64,000 nucleotides of DNA from Cephalotrichum gorgonifer (GCA_900312665.1 ONZQ02000008.1:1677713-1741712), one strand, 5' to 3'; positions 31,530-43,595 are shown, counted from the stretch's first letter. Made by a program: numbers and translations. Notes: generated from the sequence alone by a model not told the origin.

Positions 31530-33035
31530 TGTGTATAATACGCTGGCGATTAAATACAGCTCTTGATAACAATTGTGTGGAGAAGGATGGGCAAGCTACG
31601 GTTTGTGCTGTTGGTCTGGGAAGGTAAACCGGGGTCTGCGCGCAGAGTTAGGACTTTGGTAGCAGCAGCAAGCTCCGCCACGGTATTTAAGCATAGACCG
31701 AGAATTCAGGATTTTCGGCATGCAGCTTCTACGGAGGTCTCACCCCTATCCCTGCCGCTCGGGGTACGTTGAACCGACACTCCCCGTGCCGGTATTTGGC
31801 AGCGATAACATCTCAACTGCCGTTACCAGGCATGGAACTAATGGGAACTGGGGAAGAACCGGGATCATAGTAATGACCAACCGAGCCTCCCCCACAGAAC
31901 CCCAGTTACGCCGAACCTGCCTGCTACCCCTGGCGGGAAGGTTTGTGGTGATCTGCTGTGCGGGGAACGCATTTTCTCATACAGAAAACCCCGTACAGGC
32001 CCTAGTCTATTTCCGAAACCAGGATGGTGGGTTCTCGCTTCGGTAAAGTGAGGTCCGTGTCCTACCCAGGCTGGGGAAGCCGGTGTCTTCGGATAGTTAA
32101 CGCGACCGCAGTAAGCTCCTCCTGCGAACCGCCCATTACTTCACCAAGTGCTCTAGGATGGTGCTTCCCCCACGGATTACAGGTAAACCTTCTCCGGACA
32201 AAAGTTCAATTTACCCAGTTCTCTGAGTACCCTGCGTCGCTCCTGCGTCTACTCCGCATATGCATGTCTTACCTCTACGCGCACAAATGAGGACCCGGAT
32301 GTGTGTGTTCTCTCGACGTAATCTGATGAGAATGGCAGGCGCGTGTTGAAAAGATGGGGTAATCTACCTCGCAGTCAGTCCACGGCAGGACTAGCCTACT
32401 CTCCTCTGTGTCGATCCTTCCCGGAGCAGGCATTCCTCTGCGGACATACGCTTCTGTATGTGGCTCCCTATTAACACTCTCAGGTGGCTGACCCCCACAC
32501 GTCTCTCCGCCGGGGAAACATACTTTCCTTGGCCGCACGTAGTTCTCTCCGGCCGCCATAGGTGGATGGCAGACGTATGGCTAGCGCCGGAGGGTGGACG
32601 TCCGGCTTCCCCGCCCCCACCGGAGATCCTCCGTCCAAACTCCGCCACCCCCGCCCGTATCTCGGAGCACCTTCTTCAGCTTCTCCACAAATGACGAGGA
32701 GATGGTATGCATCTGACATGTTTGAAGCCAGCACGTATACATCAATGGGTTCAATACACCCATATCCGTTGCTTAGTTCGTCAGCCGTGGCGTATTGGGT
32801 TGTATCCGCTAGGTTCCCGAACTCGGGGAGCTCTCGACCCACTGATATGCAGTGCCTGACTGCCCAGCGGTCCAATACCACGGTATATTAGCTCTTCTCT
32901 TTGGCTGAATACGAGATCACCCTTTCAACTCGCATTGTTGCTATTATTATCCCCGGGTCACAGTCGCAACTGTACGAGTCAAAGTCGAAAACATCAAATC
33001 CTACCAATATTGTTCACCCATTATTCGATTTCAAC
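31530..33035. promoter_or_regulatory. Divergent upstream region, sugar permease / GH31
   Basis: No gene is supported between these two start codons. The open frames near 32300-32890 overlap on both strands without recognisable content. The region should carry the control sites of both genes. I did not find a pair of sites convincing enough to name. Confidence 0.45.
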
Positions 33036-35166
33036 ATGACGGCAGACGAAGGAAATCAAGAGTACGGTACCAGGCCGGACCCGGCCTTCAGCAACGAAGG
33101 AGGTCAGCGTCTAGTCTTTCGCTTCGACGAGGAAATTATCTACATCGAGCCCTGGGGCAAGAATGCCTTTCGCATCCGGGCGACATGCCTGAACAAAATG
33201 CCGGACAAGCCCTGGGCTCTCACCGAGAAAGTAGAGGGTCCCGAGGCGACGATAGACATCAAGGGAAACTCGGCATCCATCACAAACGGCAGGGCAAGGC
33301 TCGATATCGGCCGCCGGGGCAAAATTATCGTCACCAACACCGAGACGGGGAAGATCGTGTTGGAAGAGTTTGCCCGCCATCGCCTGGATGTGATGGATCC
33401 CAAGTGCAGCTCACTCAGGATCCAGGCCCGCGAGTGGAAGCCTAGGTTAGGTTCCGCGGATTACCACCTGACTATGCGCTTTGAGTCACAGGACGCCCAG
33501 GAGCGCATCTACGGGATGGGACAATACCAGCAGCCGTTCCTGAACCTGAAAGGTGCGGACCTGGAGCTGGCCCAGCGTAATTCCCAGGCAACCGTTCCGT
33601 TCGCGCTGTCGAGCTTGGGATACGGAATCTTGTGGAATAACCCCGCCATCGGCCGCGCGGTCTTCAGCACACTGACTACCACGTTCGAGGCGTATTCTAC
33701 TGATGTGTTAGACTATTGGGTTGTCATGGGCGAGTCACCGGCAGAGATCGTGCAAGCATATACCCAAGTGACCGGCCGTGTCCCGATGATGCCGGAATAT
33801 GGTCTGGGCTTCTGGCAGTGCAAGCTTCGGTATCAAACACAGGAGGAGCTGCTGGAGGTGGCTCGTGAATATAAGAGGAGGAAGCTGCCCATTGACATGA
33901 TTGTAGCGGATTACTTCCACTGGCCTAACCAAGGTGATTGGAAGTTCGACCCGACGTTCTGGCCGGATCCTGGTAAGTGGCAGTCTTCTCTGATAATAGC
34001 CTTAATTATTCAAGGACGTTCGTGCGTATAAGGATATTTGCTAACCTGAAATATCATTTTAAACAGATGCGATGGTGAAAGAGCTCAAGGACATGGATAT
34101 TGAGCTCATGGTCTCCATCTGGCCGACGGTTGAGAAAGGCTCGGAGAACTATGAGGAGATGCTCCGTCGCGGTCTGCTAATAAGGCAGGACAGGGGCATC
34201 CGTGCCTCGATGGAGGGTCGTGGTTACGCCATCCACTTTGACGCTACTAATCCCGACGCCCGCAAGTTCGTATGGGAGGTTGTGAAGAAGAACTATTTTG
34301 ACAAGGGAATCAAGACGTTCTGGCTTGATGAGGCTGAGCCAGAGTACACGGTATACGATTTCGACATCTACCGATATGCTGCCGGGCCGAACTTGAGCGT
34401 CGGGAACATATTCCCCTCCGACTTTGCGAAGGGTTTCTACGAGGGACAGAAGGAGGCAGGGCAAGGAAATATCGTCAACCTTCTTCGATGTGCCTGGGCT
34501 GGAAGTCAAAAGTATGGTGCGCTTGTCTGGTCGGGTGATATTGCGTCTAGCTGGGGAAGTTTCCGGAACCAGCTGTCTGCAGGCCTGAACATGGGCATTT
34601 CTGGCTTCGCTTGGTTCACGACTGATATTGGTGGATTCCACGGAGGCGACCCTAAGGATCCTGCCTTCAGGGAACTCCTGATACGTTGGTTCCAGTGGGG
34701 TGCGTTCTGCCCGGTCATGAGGTTGCATGGTGATCGCGAGCCCAAGCAACCAAGACTCGGGACGACGGGCGGCAGCTTCTGCCTCTCCGGAGGTGATAAT
34801 GAAGTCTGGTCGTATGGAGACGAGGCATATGAGATTCTGAAGAAGTACCTGAATATCCGGGAGGAGATGAGGGAGTACACGAGGGGCCTTATGCGGGCTG
34901 CGCATGAAAAGGGGGACCCGATTATGCGCCCCTGCTTCTACGACTTCCCCGGGGACAAGAAGTCCTGGACGGTTGATGATCAGTATATGTACGGCCCGAA
35001 GTATCTGGTCGCCCCCATTCTGGCTGCTGGACAGGTCCGGCGTGAGGTTTATCTTCCGGGTGCGGGCGAGAAGTGGAAGGGCGTGGATGGGACGGTCTAT
35101 GAAGGGGGGAAGTACGTCACTGTTGACTGCCCAATCGATACGATGCCGGTGTTTGGACGGCAGTAG
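33036..35166 (+). CDS. Glycoside hydrolase family 31, alpha-xylosidase-like
   Basis: Two exons (33036-33972, 34067-35166; intron 94 bp) join to 678 residues. There is no signal peptide, so it is probably intracellular. An N-terminal beta-sandwich (about 1-230) leads to the (beta/alpha)8 barrel. The barrel starts at MPEYGLGFWQCKLRYQTQEE and includes IVADYFHW. The nucleophile region FWLDEAEPEY places the catalytic Asp at about residue 400, and VWSGDI holds the acid/base Asp at about residue 470. The WLDEAEPE form of the nucleophile motif is typical of alpha-xylosidases of the YicI/Xyl31 type more than of maltases, so release of alpha-xylose from xyloglucan oligosaccharides is the favoured role; alpha-glucosidase activity is the alternative. 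It is paired head-to-head with the alpha-glucoside-type permease. I start at the inner ATG, since the open frame upstream looks non-coding. Confidence 0.9.
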
Positions 35167-35738
35167 AATGTTAGCGAATGTCTTGGATATATACGTTAAC
35201 AATACAGTAGAGGTTATCGGGACAAGACGTACATGTAGAGAACAGTTTCGTGGCGGGACTCCGCTCGTTGACCAGAGTCGGGCTGGAGTAACATGAGTGG
35301 CACGCTTGCAGTCAAGTACCGCTCCCTCGAAATGTGGGGATACAACGCACTTTCATATAGCCACCCTTCCCCCTTCCCGCCCCCTCCGTGACACGATGGG
35401 CAAGGGAGCGGCCGGTGATGCCGCCACAAAAGCCAACGCCTTGGTCGATCATATCCCAATGGTTTATTACGATTGAACGAAATACAATTTAACACTGTAG
35501 GGCGGGCGCTAATCGCCGAGTTCGGCCGTCGCCAAACGCGGAGCTGCGTCACATACCCATATTTCCCCGCATTTCTCCAAACAAAAGTAGGTCAGGAGAT
35601 AATTGGAACACGGGCCGTTGATCGTAGCCAGCTACAGGGTTTAGTCTCGCGAAACTCTTTGCCATTCCCAGGCTGACGTTGTTCAGCGGTTTCTTACCTC
35701 GCCAACCTCACCTCTGCATAAACCTCGAGTCCGGAATC
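35167..35738. other. Intergenic, no supported gene
   Basis: This is the 3' flank of GH31 and the promoter region of the next gene. A plus-strand open frame runs into the downstream gene but lacks recognisable content before the chosen ATG. Confidence 0.55.
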
Positions 35739-36725
35739 ATGACCGCGCCACCTACCCCGAGCGAACACATTGCTTTGATTGGGCTGGGATCAATCGGGAT
35801 CTCGTTTGCTGCTCTTCACCTACGATATTCCAACGGTACTGTTAGAGTCTTTGACACGAGGCCCGATCTTGAGCAGCACATCGCCTCGGTCCTGCCGGGC
35901 TATATCAATCATCCCGATGACCCTTCATTTGGCATTTCGCAGCTGCGCGAATCAGGCCGCTTGAAGATATGCTCGTCTCTTAAGGAAGCCTGTACGGCAG
36001 CCACCATCGTCCAGGAGCAAGGACCCGAAAATATTGCATTCAAGAAGTCAATCTGGAAAGAAGTGGAAAAATACGTGTCTCCGAGTGCCCATCTCTGGAG
36101 CTCGACATCTGGAATCGCCGCGTCGTTACAAAACCAAGACATGCTAGATAAGACTCGACTGCTGGTTGTTCACCCGTTCAATCCGCCTCACATCATGCCT
36201 CTCATCGAAATTGTCCCCTCCCCTGACACTAGTGCCGAGCACGTGGCGTTTGCCAAGGGCTATTTCGACAGCATGACATCGGGCCATCGCCCAGTGGTTA
36301 TCCACAAGGAGATCCCCGGCTTTGTGGCGAACAGGCTGGCCTTTTCTATCTTGCGAGAGGCGTGCTATTTGGTGGACCAGGATGTGGTCAGCGCCCAGGA
36401 TATTGACGTGATAATGGAGGCCAGTCTTGGGCCGAGGTGGGCAGTCCAGGGACCGTTCAAGTCGTACAACATGGGCGGAGGTACAGCTGGGCTTCAGGGG
36501 TTCCTTGAAAACTTGGCCGGGACCATCCAGAATGTCTGGGATAGCTCTGCTCCGGTGAGCTTTGATGCAAGTGAAGTGGTACCGGAAAGTGGGAGTGAAG
36601 GTTGGGAGGCAAAGGTGATCCGACAGACAACAGAGGCGTATGGGCTTCCGGATGCCGCGCAGTTCGCGATCCGGGACGAGGGACTCAAAAAGGTGCTAGA
36701 TGCCCAGCGAGGGAGGAAGGGTTAA
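35739..36725 (+). CDS. 3-hydroxyacyl-CoA dehydrogenase-fold enzyme, lambda-crystallin/L-gulonate 3-dehydrogenase type
   Basis: This intronless gene encodes 328 residues. The NAD-binding Rossmann motif is IALIGLGSIGISFA (about 11-24), followed by VRVFDTRPD with the acidic residue that binds the NAD ribose. Further marks are EQGPENIAFKK, SSTSGI, VVHPFNPPHIMPLIEIV with the catalytic His, and PGFVANRLAFSILREA, which starts the C-terminal helical domain. The residue pattern and length fit the CRYL1/L-gulonate 3-dehydrogenase branch, which oxidises L-gulonate or other 3-hydroxy acids with NAD+, more than true fatty-acid beta-oxidation enzymes. No peroxisomal SKL-type tail is present, so a cytosolic location is likely. 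It follows the GH31 gene in the same direction, and a shared role in sugar-acid metabolism is possible. Confidence 0.85.
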   Translation: MTAPPTPSEHIALIGLGSIGISFAALHLRYSNGTVRVFDTRPDLEQHIASVLPGYINHPDDPSFGISQLRESGRLKICSSLKEACTAATIVQEQGPENIAFKKSIWKEVEKYVSPSAHLWSSTSGIAASLQNQDMLDKTRLLVVHPFNPPHIMPLIEIVPSPDTSAEHVAFAKGYFDSMTSGHRPVVIHKEIPGFVANRLAFSILREACYLVDQDVVSAQDIDVIMEASLGPRWAVQGPFKSYNMGGGTAGLQGFLENLAGTIQNVWDSSAPVSFDASEVVPESGSEGWEAKVIRQTTEAYGLPDAAQFAIRDEGLKKVLDAQRGRKG

Positions 36726-37551
36726 GGTGTACTTAGAAAGGCTTTCATCAATCCATCACCGGTGAGTTGACCACCTGTGGCATTTTCCGTCCACTATTGT
36801 ATGTGGCTAACCATATCGTACCTGAACAGTTGGGGGCAACAACACCCATTGCATCTGTCACTAATTCTCCTTAAAAATATTTGCTTTATCAAATTTCACA
36901 GTCACAGGCTGAATAATAAGAGGACCCAACGCTCCAGAACAGGTCTAAACGTTGTGTGCAATGCTGTTGCTTCCATTTACCATTGTGCAGGAGGTCGACG
37001 AGGCAAGGGGCTGCCTGTATACACCCTACCATGCCATGCTTCGCAAACAAGCGCAGTACACGAATCGAGCTATCATAATCCGTTGTCAGTGGTCCTCGAC
37101 CAGAAATTTTGGTGGAAACTATCGAACTATTTGACCACTGTGCCAAAAGCAAGGTTCCCCGCTCTTAGCGCTACTTGGTCATATTGGTGATATCCTCAGT
37201 CTAACAGAAACGATGCCTCACTGTTGTGGGAATACGGGACCACCTTGTCCTTCATATTCATGATAACTAGGTGGAATAAGTGCATCCCTTATATACGTGA
37301 GATGCATGTACAGGAGCAATTCTCCTGTCAGCTGGCAAGCCTAATTTTACAGGGGTTTGCGACACCTCGCTTAAGTTGATACATCCTTCTAACGTACTAG
37401 CGTTTTGGGGCCTTGCAATAGTGCTCAGACCCTTCTTACAACTGTATGATAAGTGGGGTCTACTCACGTGACGCGACGCGCGGCAGCAAAAAGTGCTGTG
37501 TCTCTCTGAAAATGGCTCGCGGAATATCACGAGCGGGAACGCGACATCGCC
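36726..37551. other. Intergenic, no supported gene
   Basis: These 0.8 kb hold only short frames. The right part is the promoter of the ATPase gene. Confidence 0.55.
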
Positions 37552-39153
37552 ATGTCTCATTCTAGGTTTACTTCGAGATATCGCTCGGTAGGTAGAGATC
37601 TTTTTCATACCACCGGAAGCCGACCGGATACCCAGATTACTAACTCCTAAAGCCAGGCCATACCGGCGATCCGTGACTCGTTCAGTAGACGCGAACGAGG
37701 CACGCGACAATTCCCTGGGAAAGGCCACTCTGCGCCCGTCCGTCCACGCATTAATAAGAGAGCCGATGGGGGGGGAAATGTCTGGGGATCCACATTATCC
37801 AAGTTGATGGAGGGCTGCGGGACGGCCCTAGGCTCCATCCTCGTCCTCGGCCTGGCGGGCTGGTCCTATCATTCCTATTACAAGTCCCTCGTCCTCAGCA
37901 AGATCGAAAATGCATTCTCACCCGGTTACTCCTCTCTTGAGAGGGCCGCCCTCGGCCGTCGAGTTTCATCCGACGAGCAGCCCAATGCCGGTATCAATCC
38001 GGTCGACGACCACGACTGGGTACCTAGGTCGGAGCAGCCGACGATAGATGCCATCGTCAGCGGCAATACCAGGGGCCAGTATTATCTCATCACCGGGGAG
38101 AAGGGGACCGGAAAGACGTCGATGCTACTCAAATCGATGAAGAAGATTGGCGGGGATGGCGTCGCCATGTTGGAAGCTCACGGAGACCTCGAAATCTTCC
38201 GCGTTCGGCTCGGCAAAGCGCTGGACTACGAATTCCACGAGGATTATATCGGGGGCTTGTTCAGTATCAAAGGTCCTCGCGACACGACTCCGCTCTTGGA
38301 TATCGAGCGCGCATTCAACAAGATGGAGAAAATTGCACTCAAGCGATATGCGCAGTTCGGGAAGCCTCTCGTCTTAATCGTGAATGGCGCCCATCACATT
38401 AGAGATACCGAGGATGGCCAGCACCTGCTTGAACTAATCCAGCAGCGAGCCGAAATGTGGGCCACCAGTCACCTCGTCACCGTCGTGTTTAATAGTGACG
38501 AGTATTGGCTTACAGAGCGCTTGATGGGACTGGCCACCAAGATGACAGTCATTCCAATTCGCGATATTCCGAGGAACGAGACGATAGCTGCTCTCAAGAG
38601 GTTCCGCGCTCGGGCCTTCCACGAAGACGTGCCTGATACCGTGCTGAATCAGGTCTATAACAAAATTGGCGGTCGTCTCCGATTCCTAGATCAGGTCGGG
38701 AAGTCGCCGGATATGCTGGAGGCCTGCAGCAAGATACTGGAGAAGGAGAAGCGCTGGTTCCTGAGCCAGTGCTGGATCTTTGGGGGAGACCTAGATGAGG
38801 AGGCGGAGGAGCAGCAGGACTTTTGCACGGCCGGTATCATCTTGGCAAAGGCTCTGGTAGAGCGGGCGGCCATGAACGGGTTCGAGGACACATTACCACG
38901 GATCCCGCTCCATGAGGCGAGGCAGCTGATGACGAGGGCTGACTTTATTCGACAGCATGACCACCTGAACATTGTTACGATTGACTCGGAGGCCATGGTT
39001 CAGGCCGACTCCGTCGCAATGCAGAACGTCTTCAAGGATATTTGTAGCCAAAAGGGGTTCAGCGAGCATCTTCAGGCGACCATCGACCGGTTGGACGAGC
39101 TGGAAAGCCTTGGGAGGACAAAGGAGATAATCATGAAGAATCCGCGCGAGTAG
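37552..39153 (+). CDS. Membrane-anchored P-loop (AAA/STAND-like) ATPase, probably mitochondrial
   Basis: The long frame begins at 37807, but it is open further upstream to a textbook acceptor (TACTAAC branch site, then GCCAG at 37656). I therefore add a 12-codon first exon, 37552-37587, with a 69-bp intron, giving 510 residues. The resulting N-terminus is very rich in Arg and Ser without acidic residues, as in mitochondrial presequences. A hydrophobic helix follows at about 68-87 (ALGSILVLGLAGWSY). The Walker A loop GEKGTGKT lies at 159-166, and LVLIVNGAHHI looks like a Walker B region with Asn/Gly in place of the usual acidic pair. A helical C-terminal part follows. Family members, often annotated as archaeal-type ATPases, have unknown roles. 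ATP hydrolysis is doubtful if the Walker B acids are really missing. Confidence 0.8.
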
Positions 39154-40635
39154 GCGGTTTGCATAGTGACGGAGTCTAATTTCTCTGGTGTAAGAACGGG
39201 CATTTAAGCTTCTACTTTAGACTATATATTCCTTTCCGGGATTGGTTGCGAAGCGTCGTGGTGTGTGTCTACAGTCAACGTTTAGTGCAGCTTCTGATCT
39301 CTCAGTGCTGAAGTGTCTAAAGAATTACCTAGCTTCCGTCTCTACATATCAGGTACGCCGGGCGAAAATTCCTGTGCTTCACGATATTGTTGAAACGAAA
39401 CCCTAAATGGGTGTACACATAACGAGAAATATAACTCCCCCCCAGAGGATTGTCTTTGCAAAACGTGTCTTTGTCTTGCCTTGCCTGGCTCTCAGAGTTA
39501 TGCTTCACCATGTACCATCTGCTTTCCCTTCTAACCGTTTATTCCCATTGCCCGACAACCTACCCTCGCCCGTGATGCTCTTCGTTCTCCCTTCCCCACT
39601 ATCCCTGCCAGCCCCCACTTCCCTGCTCTTCTGCTCCTTCACCTGCCCACCGATTCGTTTCCCTGCCACCCCCTACAAACCCTGCCTTGTTGGCATCGGC
39701 AATTCCTTCCATCTTCCTTGTGAATAATTAGATGATCATATGATCTCCCGACTGCCAATTTCAGTCCTATTCCCCGACCCCAGCATGTTCATGCTAATCA
39801 AGAGGGTGAGGAGGTTTCCCAGCCCTATCAGGTAGTATCAAAGTGGGGACCTCCTTTACAAAGGGGGATTGTCACACCATCCCACTGTAATGCATAATCA
39901 ACAAGTCGGTATCTTCCATGGGGACGGTTACATCTCAGCTCATGATACCTCAGCTCATGATATAGAGGGTATGGCCTATATTACGCCAGCTTTTTAGGTT
40001 GCTCTGTTCCTCCCTATGAGGTACCAGGGACAAGATGCTTTTCCATCCGATCCTTTGCCCCGCCATTTCGCCCCACCTGCATACGCCCTGTTTCACATAA
40101 TACGAAGCTCACGACCCTGAAGCGCTAGCATTGGTATCGCATAGGCTACCCAATTGGTGGAATTGAGGCCCACAGAATCACCCAAGTACTACGCAAACCC
40201 TTAATTTCATCAGTCTTGCCCAGGGGAGCTCTCAGCGGAGTTCCGCCTAAGTGCCAAGGCCCAGGGGCTTCGGCGTTTACTATGGAGGGAGCCAGGAGAA
40301 GATTTTCGTGACCCACAAGCCACGCCCGATTGTATACGAACATTGTAAGTGAGACCTAGCTTATCTTGGCGCTCACCTGGAACCTAAAACATAATCCCTA
40401 CCCTGACTTTTACGGTGCGCATCTTGGCGAGCATGGATGGCTTCAAAGGTCTGAAGTCCAGAAAATTATATATTTAAGAAGTTGGGCTGGCCCTAGATAC
40501 GGGCTTCATCATCTCACGCTCTTTCAAGATACTGGGTCTCTTCCATTCTTTCATTTCCTTCTCTTCACACTATTCGTTCTTTCTTTGAGCCGGGACTCAA
40601 CACTCGTTTCAACCGTACCCACCACTTCCGTCACC
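39154..40635. other. Intergenic; upstream region of the AA9 gene
   Basis: No gene is supported. A 15-bp near-tandem (CTCAGCTCATGATAC/T) lies near 39936-39962. The final 200 bases hold the TATA element and a pyrimidine-rich leader of the AA9 gene. Confidence 0.55.
40467..40477 (+). promoter_or_regulatory. TATA element of the AA9 gene
   Basis: TATATATTTAA lies about 160 bp before the AA9 start codon and is followed by a CT-rich leader, as in many strongly expressed fungal genes. Confidence 0.55.
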
Positions 40636-41705
40636 ATGAAGTTCTCTGTTGCCTCGCTTGTTGCCGTCGCCCAGGTGGCCTCGGCGCACTACTTCTTCGA
40701 CTCCAATGTTATCAACGGCGCCGCCGGCAGACCCTTCACTTACATCCGGGACTTCACGCGTCAGACCAAGTACAATCCTATCAAGTTCTCGTCCAACCCT
40801 GCCCAAGACATCCGCGACAACTCGTTTATCGACGGCGACGATATCAGGTGCAACCAGGGTGCCTTCAAGGCTGCCGGCAACACTGATGTCCTCGAGGTTG
40901 GTGCCGGTGGTGACGTTACCGTGAAGCTCGGTGTTGGTGCTAGGATGGAGCACCCCGGTCCCTCGCTGTTCTACATGTCCAGGGCCCCTGGTGATGACGT
41001 CAAGGCCTACGACGGCTCTGGAGACTGGTTCAAGATTGGCGAGGAGGGCGTCTGCAACCAGGGTGCTGACTTTACGAGGGACGCCTGGTGCAGTTGGGCC
41101 AGGGACACCCTCACCGCTACCATTCCCGCCGGCACCCCTGATGGAGAGTATCTCCTCCGCTTCGAGCATATCGGTGAGTCGGCCCTAGTGGTCATCGGCG
41201 TCTCCTACCCTCTGCTAACAACCTCCCAGGTATCCACCGCTCGCACGTTAACCAGCCCGAGCACTACGTCTCCTGCGTGCAGGTGAAGGTGGTCGGCGGC
41301 GGCAACGGCACCCCCGGTCCCATGGTGAAGCTTCCTGGCGCCTACAAGGACTCAGATCCCTATGCCAAATTTAGCATCTACGGCGGCTTCAAGTCGTTCC
41401 CGATGCCCGGCCCCGCTGTTTGGGACGGCACCTCCAGCAGTGCCGGTGGTCAAACCCCGCCTAAGAACGAGCCCGAGACTTCTCCTACCCCGAGCGCGCC
41501 CGAGACTTCTCCTTCTCCTGTCCCGCCCAAGAGCGAGCCCGAGACGTCTCCTGCCCCCGCCACGGGAGGGGACAAGGGCGCTTCTCCCTGCACCAAATGC
41601 GCCCCTCTCTACGGCCGATGTGGTGGCCGAGGCTTCACCGGCCCGACCTGCTGCAGCCAGGGCACCTGCCGACAGAGCAATCCGTGGTACTCACAGTGTC
41701 TCTAA
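40636..41705 (+). CDS. AA9 lytic polysaccharide monooxygenase with CBM1
   Basis: Two exons (40636-41173, 41230-41705; intron 56 bp) give 337 residues. A 17-residue signal peptide ends in ASA, so the mature enzyme starts with His18, the N-terminal histidine of the copper histidine brace. The second brace histidine is His106 in MEHPGP, and the axial tyrosine is Tyr192 in EHYVSCVQV. A Pro/Ser/Thr/Glu-rich linker with repeated PETSP units (about 260-300) leads to a C-terminal CBM1 cellulose-binding module with the usual YGRCGG, GPTCC and NPWYSQCL marks. The enzyme is secreted and cleaves cellulose or related glucans oxidatively, using a reductant and O2 or H2O2. It converges with the GH10 xylanase, consistent with joint use on plant cell walls. 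Whether it oxidises C1 or C4 cannot be told. Confidence 0.93.
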
Positions 41706-42250
41706 GCTGATCGCCTGCACTGCCCCTTCCGGCGGTCTGAGAAAAGTCACATCCTTCACATACATACTTTGTATCCTTCCATTCTACTATATGTCTAGCA
41801 CATACATTTACCATCTTAAATATAAAGACCAGTACCTTTTACCAGCTTGCTCTCTTTCGTAGAAGAAGTGGCCATTTATAGTTTGACCTATCTTATTATC
41901 ACCGCACTATTGCTCCTCAATCTAGCTGCGCGTATAATACGCAAACATACTTTGGAAAATAGAATGGCCGCTGCTCTAAGCTATCGAGCATATTCTATGC
42001 CCAGGCGTTATATGACTGCTTCTAGAAATAATAGAATTCATAAACTTAGTATATAGACTATTCTTGGATTAAAACTTAACGGGCACGGAGTAATGAGAAA
42101 ACATAAGATCGCAAGACAACTATTTTCAAAGATATCAACACGACAGCACAACTACCCATATTTGGAAGTAGCGCAGGCAGGAACACAGGCGGTTCTGCAG
42201 ATTACTCAGAAGAATAAATTTATTGGCGACCATAACCAATGTATTCCTTT
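41706..42250. other. Intergenic between convergent AA9 and GH10 genes
   Basis: This holds the AT-rich 3' flanks of both genes. No gene is seen. Confidence 0.6.
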
Positions 42251-43595
42251 TTACAGGGCATTGATCAAAGTATTGTATGCTGCCTTTGGCTGGTAGTTGC
42301 CGTCAAAGAGGAGCGGGTTATCGCTCGACCTCCAGCTATCCTTGTCAGACACTCCCCAGACCGTGATACCGACACACTTCGAGACCTCGAGACATGCGTT
42401 CATGACGGTAAGGAAGTCATTAGGGGCGGCACCGGCGATGTCGAGCTCGGTAATGGCAATCTCCTTGACGTTGGATGCAGCAAGAGCTTTCAAAGCAGCG
42501 GGAACACCAGAGGCAGGGTTCCATCCACCGGGAGCGGCCAAGTGGGCCTGGGAGCCGATGCCGTCAATTGGAATACCCTGGGCGAGCCACTTGTTGACCT
42601 TTTCGACCATACCACGGGTGACTTTGGCGTAGTTGGCAATGTCGAGGTTGTAGTCGTTGATGTAGAGCTTGGCGGCGGGATCAGCAGCACGTGCAGCACG
42701 GAAGGCGATGCCGACAAAGTCCTCTCCGAGAACACGGCTGAAGACGCTATCGCGGAGCGAGCCGTCTTCGGCAAATATCTCGTTGACGACATCCCACTGG
42801 ACGATCTTGCCCTTGTAGCGGGTGACCATGGTGGTGACATGGTTCTCAATAACCTGAGTCAAGGTGGTGCGGTCGTTGATGTTCTGTACCCACTGTGGCA
42901 ACTGGGAGTGCCAGAGGAGGGTGTGGCCACGGATAAGCTTGCCATTGGCCTGAGCAAAGTTAACAACAGCATCGGCGTTTGCGAAGGAGAATTGATTCCG
43001 GCTCGCTATATTGTACCAGTTAGATTATATTAGTCGTGCCTAGGAGAAGGATAGAAAACTCACGTTCGATGGCATCCCACTTCATGCTGTTCTCGTTGGT
43101 GACCTGTCCAAAGCTGTTCTTCACGATCGTAGTCAACGCGTTGTTGTTGAGATGGTAGTGGTCGATCTCGGTTCCGAAGTAGAGCTTGCCCTTGGCCTTG
43201 AACTTGTCGTGAAGCCCACTTCCACCGCTACCTCCGGTAGGGGTAGGAGGACTGCTTGATGTCGATGTCGAGGTTTGGGCCGGAGGGTTGCCCCCTGAAC
43301 CAGGCACACACTGGGAGTACCAGTCACTGGGAGTCCATGTTAGGAATGACCTCCAGGAGAGTAAAACAAATCTTTGCTCAGAAGAAAGATTACTTACTTG
43401 ATCTTCTCGCATACTGTGCCAGAAACGCACGTCGTAGGACCAGACCAGCCTTGCCCGCCACCTATTGTAGAAAGGTTGTGAGTATCGTGCTGATTAGTGG
43501 CGACACATATCCTATCACTTACACTGGCCCCAGAGCTGTGATTGGGCAAGCACGGCCGCGGGGGCGATAGCGAGCACAAATGCGAGAGAATGCAT
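42251..43595 (-). CDS. GH10 endo-beta-1,4-xylanase with N-terminal CBM1
   Basis: Four exons (43595-43523, 43461-43398, 43326-43064, 43005-42251) join to 384 residues. A signal peptide of about 17 residues (to VLAQ) is followed at once by a CBM1 module (QLWGQCGGQGWSGPTTC to DWYSQC), split over three exons, and a Ser/Thr/Pro/Gly linker. The catalytic domain begins at about residue 84. GH10 marks include FGTEIDHY, TNENSMKWDAIEP, RGHTLLWHSQLP, the acid/base Glu209 in WDVVNE and the nucleophile Glu320 in ITELDIAG. Near the end, TVWGVSDKDSW holds conserved substrate-binding Trp residues. The enzyme is secreted and cuts internal xylan bonds. The large open frame on the opposite strand is a shadow. 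A TATA-like element and a duplicated upstream segment are listed separately. Confidence 0.95.

Noticed and set aside
34177..35202. 341-residue minus-strand frame opposite GH31
   Set aside because: Shadow of the GH31 catalytic domain; no domain recognisable.
42239..43033. 264-residue plus-strand frame over the xylanase
   Set aside because: Antisense shadow of the GH10 gene, low-complexity Val/Gly/Asp content.
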